Shown: piece after piece, positions 50,108-54,884 of the stretch
How the letters are laid out: each line of letters starts with the position of its first letter
Position numbering within the stretch: position 1 is the stretch's first letter
NCBI GenBank assembly: GCA_026989275.1
Contig: JALSJQ010000036.1
Span: 1-54,884 of the forward strand
Reading direction: 5' to 3'
Source: Albidovulum sp.
GTDB lineage: Bacteria; Pseudomonadota; Alphaproteobacteria; Rhodobacterales; Rhodobacteraceae
Length of the DNA stretch: 54,884 bases
The notes under the pieces: generated by a model
Seen by the model: only the letters and a program-made list of their open reading frames with translations
What the model was told of the DNA's origin: nothing
Databases searched by the model: none
Made by a program: the position numbers and the translations under genes

Positions 50108-50197
50108 GCCCCGCCATTCCCGTTCCCGAAGCGGCACCGCGGAAACGGCACCGAAGCCCGGAAGACCGGAGCGGGCCCTTGCGCGGCAGGCCGCGGC

Positions 50198-50959
50198 TCA
50201 CCTCGGCGGGCGCCTGCGGCTCCGGCGCACCCGCGGAACGCGGCTGAAGCGCGCAGGATAGACCATTTCCGGATAGGGCGGCATGCCGTGGGTGCGGCGC
50301 CACCAGTCGGGCCCGCCGCGCAACAGCCAGGCAGGCAGGATCAGGATCACTCCGGCAACGAAACCGCCGGCATGGGCCCAGTAGGCCACGCCGCCGGTGG
50401 TCGGGTCGGACGCCATGCCCAGGAGCAGCTGGATGAGAAACCAGTAACCCAGCATGAACCAGGCGGGCAGCTGGATGATCTGCACGAACACGAAGAAGAT
50501 GATCAGCACGTCCACGCGGGCACGGGGGTAGAGCATGAGATAGCCGCCGAGCACGCCGGCGATCGCCCCCGATGCGCCCACGGTCGGGATCTCGGAAAGG
50601 GGGTTGCTCCAGTAGTGAACGAGCGCCGCGAAGATGCCGCAGGTAAGGTAGAAGAGCAGGAAGCCGACATGGCCGAGCGCGTCCTCGACATTGTCGCCGA
50701 AGATGTAGAGGAAGAGCATGTTGCCCAGAAGGTGCATCAGCCCGCCATGGAGGAACATCGAGGTGATGATGCCGCTCCAGTCCCCCGTCAGCGTGACCTT
50801 GGCCGGAAGCAGCGCCCAGCGCGAGAAGAATTCGAGCGCCGTCTGCTGGTCGAGGAGATAGGGCCAGGTGAAGAGGAAGATCGCCGAGTTGATGACGATG
50901 AGGGCCCAGGTGACATAGGGGGTGGAGCGAGCCGGGTTGTGGTCGTGAATGGGAAACAT
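50198..50959 (-). CDS. Rhomboid-family intramembrane serine protease
   Basis: A 253-residue polytopic protein with six or more helices. It shows SMFLHGGLMHLLGNMLFLYI, the catalytic serine in VGASGAIAGVLGGYLML and the catalytic histidine in YWAHAGGFVAGVI, the rhomboid Ser-His dyad with its GxSG and HxxG contexts. The C-terminus is a basic cytoplasmic tail of Arg/Pro. Start 50959 gives MFPIHDHNPARSTPYVTWAL. Substrates are unknown. Confidence 0.92.
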   Translation of the reverse strand: MFPIHDHNPARSTPYVTWALIVINSAIFLFTWPYLLDQQTALEFFSRWALLPAKVTLTGDWSGIITSMFLHGGLMHLLGNMLFLYIFGDNVEDALGHVGFLLFYLTCGIFAALVHYWSNPLSEIPTVGASGAIAGVLGGYLMLYPRARVDVLIIFFVFVQIIQLPAWFMLGYWFLIQLLLGMASDPTTGGVAYWAHAGGFVAGVILILPAWLLRGGPDWWRRTHGMPPYPEMVYPARFSRVPRVRRSRRRPPR

Positions 50960-51258
50960 CTGCGCTCTCCTCGCTGGCCGGCTCAAGGTGACGGGCGCGC
51001 TCCTCGGGGTCAACCCGAAAGCCGGTGCTCCCGAAGGCGCTCCCTGTTCGCGGTCGCCGTGGCGGGGCGCGGCAGAACGGCAGGATGCATGCCCTGCCTT
51101 GTCCTGCCGTGGCCGGGTGCGGCGCATGGGGGCGGCCCCGACAGAGGGCGCGAGTGGCCGCCGATGCGCCCCGGCGGCGGCTCGGCCGCCCGCTTGCCCC
51201 CCTGTCGTCGAGCGCCTAGAAGGCGGCAGGGCCATCCGGACGACGGAGGAGCGTGGCG

Positions 51259-52533
51259 ATGAACATTCTCATTCTCGGCAGCGGCGGACGCGAACATGCC
51301 CTTGCCTGGGCGGTGCGGCAGAATCCGAAATGCGACCGGCTGATCTGCGCTCCGGGCAATGCCGGAATGGAGGAGATCGCCGATTGCGTCGCCCTTGATG
51401 TGGAGAACCCCGAGGAGGTGGCGGGCTTTGCCGCCCGCAACGCCGTCGATCTCGTCATCGTCGGCCCCGAAGCGCCGCTTGCCGCCGGGGTGAGCGACGC
51501 GCTCCGGGCCGCCGGCATCCGCGTCTTCGGCCCTTCCAGGGCGGCGGCGCGGCTCGAGGCATCCAAGGGCTTCACCAAGGAGATCTGCGCCGCCGCCGGC
51601 ATCCCGACCGCGCGCTGGGCCCGGTTCGAGGATGCGACGGCCGCGAAGGCCCATATCCGCAAGGAGGGCGCCCCGATCGTCGTCAAGGCCGACGGACTCG
51701 CCGCCGGCAAGGGCGTGGTGGTGGCCATGACGGAGGCCGAGGCGCTGGAAGCCGTCGATGCCATGTTCGGCGGGGCTTTCGGCGCGGCGGGCGCCGCCGT
51801 CGTCATCGAGGAATTCATGGAAGGGGAGGAGGCTTCCTTCTTCGTCGTCTCCGACGGGAGGGACATCCTGCCCCTCGGCACCGCCCAGGACCACAAGCGC
51901 GCCTCCGAGGGGGACAGGGGCCCCAATACCGGCGGCATGGGGGCGTATTCGCCGGCGCCGGTGATGAGCGAGGCCGTCATCGAGCGGACGCTCGACGAGA
52001 TCATCCGCCCCACGATCGCCGAGATGGCCCGTCGCGGCACGCCTTACGAAGGCGTCCTTTATGCCGGGCTGATGATCGCGGACGGCGCACCGCGGCTGGT
52101 CGAATACAATGTCCGTTTCGGGGATCCCGAGGCGCAGGTGCTGATGATGCGGCTCGGCGCCCAGGTGCTCGACGTGATCGACGCTGCCACGCAAGGCCGT
52201 CTCGACGAGGTCACGGTCAACTGGGCCGACGATCATGCGCTGACGGTGGTGCTGGCGGCGAAAGGCTATCCGGGAGCCTACGAGAAGGGCACGGAAATCC
52301 GCAGCCTCGGCCCCGTCCCCGAAGACAGCAATCACATGATCTTCCATGCCGGCACCCGCCGCGAAGACGGACGGATTCTCGCCGTGGGGGGGCGGGTGCT
52401 CAACGCCACCGGCCGCGGGCGCACGCTCGAGGAAGCGCGCGATCGGGCCTATGCCCTGGCCGAGGCCGTTGACTGGCCCGAGGGCTTCTTCCGGCGCGAC
52501 ATCGGCTGGCGGGCGCTCGGCCGGCGCCGCTGA
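51259..52533 (+). CDS. purD: Phosphoribosylamine-glycine ligase
   Basis: ATP-grasp enzyme of purine biosynthesis making glycinamide ribonucleotide, 424 residues. It starts MNILILGSGGREHALAWAV and has VDLVIVGPEAPLAAGVSDAL, APIVVKADGLAAGKGVVVAM, VVIEEFMEGEEASFFVVSDG, TAQDHKRASEGDRGPNTGGM and VRFGDPEAQVLMMRL. All family blocks are intact. GGAGGA is eight bases before ATG 51259 and only two bases before an upstream GTG, so the ATG is preferred. Confidence 0.97.
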   Translation: MNILILGSGGREHALAWAVRQNPKCDRLICAPGNAGMEEIADCVALDVENPEEVAGFAARNAVDLVIVGPEAPLAAGVSDALRAAGIRVFGPSRAAARLEASKGFTKEICAAAGIPTARWARFEDATAAKAHIRKEGAPIVVKADGLAAGKGVVVAMTEAEALEAVDAMFGGAFGAAGAAVVIEEFMEGEEASFFVVSDGRDILPLGTAQDHKRASEGDRGPNTGGMGAYSPAPVMSEAVIERTLDEIIRPTIAEMARRGTPYEGVLYAGLMIADGAPRLVEYNVRFGDPEAQVLMMRLGAQVLDVIDAATQGRLDEVTVNWADDHALTVVLAAKGYPGAYEKGTEIRSLGPVPEDSNHMIFHAGTRREDGRILAVGGRVLNATGRGRTLEEARDRAYALAEAVDWPEGFFRRDIGWRALGRRR

Positions 52534-52583
52534 AGCGGTGCGGGGGAATCGCGCTTTCCGGCCCTTTTGCGAACAATTCTTGC

Positions 52584-52615
52584 AAAATGCTCCGCATTTT
52601 CGGGGGATTTCCCCG
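52584..52615. terminator. Paired hairpins between purD and polX
   Basis: AAAATGC (52584-52590) pairs with GCATTTT (52594-52600) around TCC, and directly after it CGGGG (52601-52605) pairs with CCCCG (52611-52615). They lie between the convergent purD and polX ends. Confidence 0.5.
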
Positions 52616-52657
52616 CAATGGGCGCGGATGCGTCAACCCGATCTTCATCTCTTCCTG

Positions 52658-54427
52658 TCACGCTTTCCTGGAACATTCGACGGGAAAGGGAGGTGCGGAG
52701 GACGTATTGACGAGATCTTCCGCCTCGAGCCAGCCGCGGCGCGCCTGGTCGAGGGCATGTCCGATCTGCTTCTGGCGCTCGGGGGTGTAGGCGGCGCTTG
52801 CGAGGAGAAGCCTTGCGCCGGCCTGCCGGGCCATGCGGGCGTGCACGTCGGACAGGTCGAGCCTTTGGGGAATGCCGCAGATCTCGAGGCACACATCATG
52901 GGCCCGGGCCGCTTCGATCAGCCGGGCGGGGTCGATGGAAAACTCGGCGCTCTCGAGCACCCGCCGCCCGGTGGGCGTGGCGAGAATGTCGATCAGCCCG
53001 GTGGCGACCGCCTTCTCGACGGCTTCGGTCATGTCCTCGCGCAGGGCGGTGGCACGGGGACGGGCGATGATGACGAAGCCGCGTGCGCGCCAAGGGGCCG
53101 GATCGGGTCGGATGCGGCCGGATGGTTCGATCGCGAAGATGCCGCCGCACACGAGTTGCGGGGCGGCGCCCTTCGCATTCCAACGGGCAATGGCGTCGGT
53201 GCGGCGGGAAAGCGCGTCTGCGGAAAGAGCGCCGCGCAGGCCCGAATCCGGCATCGGATCGGCAATGCCGAGCCAGTCCAGCCCCGCCTTGCGGGCGGCT
53301 TCTGCCTGGCGGGCGACGATCACCCGGCCGTCGGGACCGACGCCGCGCACGCGCCCGTCACCGCGGATGTCGGCGCGCATCACGAGTTGCGGCAGCTGGT
53401 GGCTCGAGGCGGCGGCAAGCTCGCCGCGCATCTCGCGCAGCTCGGGCGGGATCCAGTCCATCGCGAAGGCGGCGTAGAGCCCCTCCTCGCCGGGTCCGGC
53501 CAGGCATCTTTCGCCGGCAAAGAGCCCGTATTCGTTGAGTTTCCACCCTCTCTCGCGGGCCAGATGGCGCATGGCGAGTGTATGGGCACGGGCGCCGGTG
53601 AAATAGGCCAGCGTCGTGCCCCAGCTTTCGGGAGCAACGACCCTGAGATCGACCTGGAGCCCGTCATAGAGAAGGATGGTTGCCCGGGTGATGCCGGCGT
53701 TCAGGGTTTCGGCCCGGCGCGGAAATGTCAGGAAGTGTCGAATCGCCCCTGCCCCGTCCCTCGCCGCCATCACGCAGTCGAGATCGCCGACACTCTCCTT
53801 GCGGCGGCGAAAACTGCCCGCGATGGCGGCATGGACCGCGCCGGGGAAGGCTTCGAGATGGGCCGCGATCGCCCGTGCCGTTTCCTCGACCTCGGCGAGG
53901 AGGCGCCGCCCGCCGCCCGGATGCCGCATCCGGGCGATGGCGGCGAGGATCTTCTCTTCGGTCTTCGGGCCGAAGCCCGACAGGCGCCGCAGCTTGCCGG
54001 AGCGAATGGCGTCCTCCAGTTCCCGGAGCGTCTCGATGCCGAGCCTGTCGTGCAATAGGCGCACCCGGGCCGGGCCGAGCCCCGGAATCGACAGCAGGTC
54101 GAGCAGCCCTTCGGGCATGCGGGCGAGCATCTCGTCGAGGAGCGGCAGCCGGCCGGTTTCGACGATGGTGCGGATCTTGCCGGCAAGATCCTTGCCGATC
54201 CCGTAATACCGCGTGAGGTTCTCGCCTTCGGCCACCATCGCCGCCACCGGCCGCGGCAATCCCTCGACGATGCGGGCGGCGCGGCGATAGGCCTCGACGC
54301 GAAAGGGGTTGGCACCCTCGATTGCGAGCAGATCGGCAAGGGTGCGGAACATCGCCGCCACCTCGCCGTTGGTGATCTCCCCCGACACGCCGGCGGCCGG
54401 CTTGTGGTGTGGCGCCTTTCCCCCCAT
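52658..54427 (-). CDS. polX: PolX-type DNA polymerase with degenerate PHP domain
   Basis: A 589-residue protein laid out like bacterial family X polymerases: helical N-terminal 8-kDa/HhH region (NPFRVEAYRRAARIVEGL; LLSIPGLGPARVRLL at 111-125; GFGPKTEEKILAAIAR at 151-166), a palm with catalytic aspartates in GSFRRRKESVGDLDCVM (D215, D217) and GLQVDLRVV (D260), and a C-terminal PHP-like region (about 335-575). The PHP metal ligands are missing: the usual DLHxHTxxSDG reads LVMRADIRGDG (348-358), ITDHS reads IADPM, HPTGR reads TPTGR (484-488) and NTDAH reads ASAAY (543-547). It probably polymerises for gap-filling repair but cannot use the PHP 3'-5' exonuclease. Start 54427 (MGGKAPHHKPAAG) is chosen since a longer frame is Arg-rich noise. 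Confidence 0.88.
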   Translation of the reverse strand: MGGKAPHHKPAAGVSGEITNGEVAAMFRTLADLLAIEGANPFRVEAYRRAARIVEGLPRPVAAMVAEGENLTRYYGIGKDLAGKIRTIVETGRLPLLDEMLARMPEGLLDLLSIPGLGPARVRLLHDRLGIETLRELEDAIRSGKLRRLSGFGPKTEEKILAAIARMRHPGGGRRLLAEVEETARAIAAHLEAFPGAVHAAIAGSFRRRKESVGDLDCVMAARDGAGAIRHFLTFPRRAETLNAGITRATILLYDGLQVDLRVVAPESWGTTLAYFTGARAHTLAMRHLARERGWKLNEYGLFAGERCLAGPGEEGLYAAFAMDWIPPELREMRGELAAASSHQLPQLVMRADIRGDGRVRGVGPDGRVIVARQAEAARKAGLDWLGIADPMPDSGLRGALSADALSRRTDAIARWNAKGAAPQLVCGGIFAIEPSGRIRPDPAPWRARGFVIIARPRATALREDMTEAVEKAVATGLIDILATPTGRRVLESAEFSIDPARLIEAARAHDVCLEICGIPQRLDLSDVHARMARQAGARLLLASAAYTPERQKQIGHALDQARRGWLEAEDLVNTSSAPPFPVECSRKA

Positions 54428-54848
54428 GGCATTTCTCCCGTGGCCGGGGAAAGCCTGCCCCGAAGCGGCCGGTCTCGCAAGGGGCGGAGTATCCGGGGCG
54501 GTTGCAAGACGGCGTATTCGCGAGAATGGCCGCCGGCGGCTTGTCGGGGAGAAGGCGAAGCGCCCATGCAGGGAGCGCGTTGCGGAGCGCGGCACGGTCG
54601 GCGGTCAGGGCGCGGCCCTTTCCCCGGCGGGGAGAATTGCGCGGTCATTCCGATCACGTCGGAGGGCGATCGCGCTCCTCTCCCCGGTGCGGGGAAAGAT
54701 GGTCGATTTCCGGAAGCCCACCATTCGGCATACCTCGTTCCCCGGCACAGGAGGGCATGAGAGAGCCGGCCCGATGAATCTGAACAGTTGAGATAAGTGG
54801 ATTGTCTGCTCCCAATTCGGCAGGATTGCCGGGAACGGAGCGAAGAAG
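54428..54848. other. Gene-free stretch at right edge
   Basis: No convincing gene, RNA or hairpin of note was seen in these 420 bases. A more AT-rich segment (54775-54815, GTTGAGATAAGTGGATTG) may hold a promoter for the frame starting at 54849. Confidence 0.4.
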
Positions 54849-54884
54849 ATGACGAGACGACCGGTTGGGCCCACAGCCCTGCGT
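54849..54884 (+). CDS. Possible gene start cut by the window edge
   Basis: ATG at 54849 with CGGAG nine bases upstream opens MTRRPVGPTALR and continues past the window edge. Only 12 codons are available and no family can be named. Confidence 0.3.
   Translation, partial: MTRRPVGPTALR

Overview
The window is a GC-rich bacterial chromosome segment with tightly packed genes, many ATGA-type overlaps and GC-rich terminators. Its content and order point to an alphaproteobacterium: HIG1 protein - adenosyltransferase - etfB - etfA, ubiB/ubiE next to mutM - enoyl-CoA hydratase - rpsT - dnaA - dnaN - recF - gyrB, and HDAC-like - xseB - ispA - dxs. The order resembles Rhodobacterales and Hyphomicrobiales, but I cannot name a genus. 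There is no phage, plasmid or CRISPR array. Mobile DNA is limited to three decayed insertion-sequence remnants.

Layout. 1-3158: 3' part of an initiator tRNA, an IS256-type remnant, then HIG1 protein, PduO-type cobalamin adenosyltransferase and electron transfer flavoprotein. 3293-9472: a fused isoaspartyl-methyltransferase/erythromycin-esterase-like protein, a small IS graveyard (IS481-like and IS3-like pieces), a DUF268-like protein coupled to an aldehyde dehydrogenase, and a 1-Cys peroxiredoxin. 9583-26861: ubiquinone genes ubiE-ubiB on the minus strand, then a plus-strand core run of mutM, enoyl-CoA hydratase, rpsT, dnaA, dnaN, recF, a secreted protein, a LysE exporter, gyrB, hslO, a CoA-type Nudix hydrolase, a CCA-adding enzyme and an RNA m5U-type methyltransferase. 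26842-33813: minus-strand membrane protein, dxs, ispA, xseB, HDAC-family hydrolase and PBP1A. 34125-40552: ammonium transporter without visible glnK, a Clp-fold serine protease, an unusual ArsR-type regulator with a palindrome, PfkB-family sugar/adenosine kinase, nth, a DNA alkyltransferase and an OmpA lipoprotein.

40814-49980 is the main accessory locus. A divergent RpiR-type regulator faces a seven-gene minus-strand series: N-formylglutamate amidohydrolase-like enzyme, TRAP transporter (DctQ, DctM, DctP), glutamine-synthetase-like ligase, aldehyde dehydrogenase and iron-dependent alcohol dehydrogenase, ended by a strong hairpin. The simplest reading is uptake and gamma-glutamyl-protected oxidation of an amino alcohol. 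This is analogous to the Puu polyamine route, but with an alcohol dehydrogenase where Puu has an amine oxidase. The substrate is unproven.

50031-54884: tRNA-Met(CAU), a rhomboid protease, purD, and a PolX-type DNA polymerase that keeps its polymerase aspartates but has lost the recognisable metal ligands of its C-terminal PHP domain. A possible gene start lies at the right edge.

Regulatory signals visible by eye include matching promoters (CCCTGTCA-N15-CCTATATTG) in front of hslO and the OmpA lipoprotein, a good gyrB promoter, five GANTC sites in the long dnaA leader, and paired ATTTTTC repeats between the RpiR gene and its presumed target operon.
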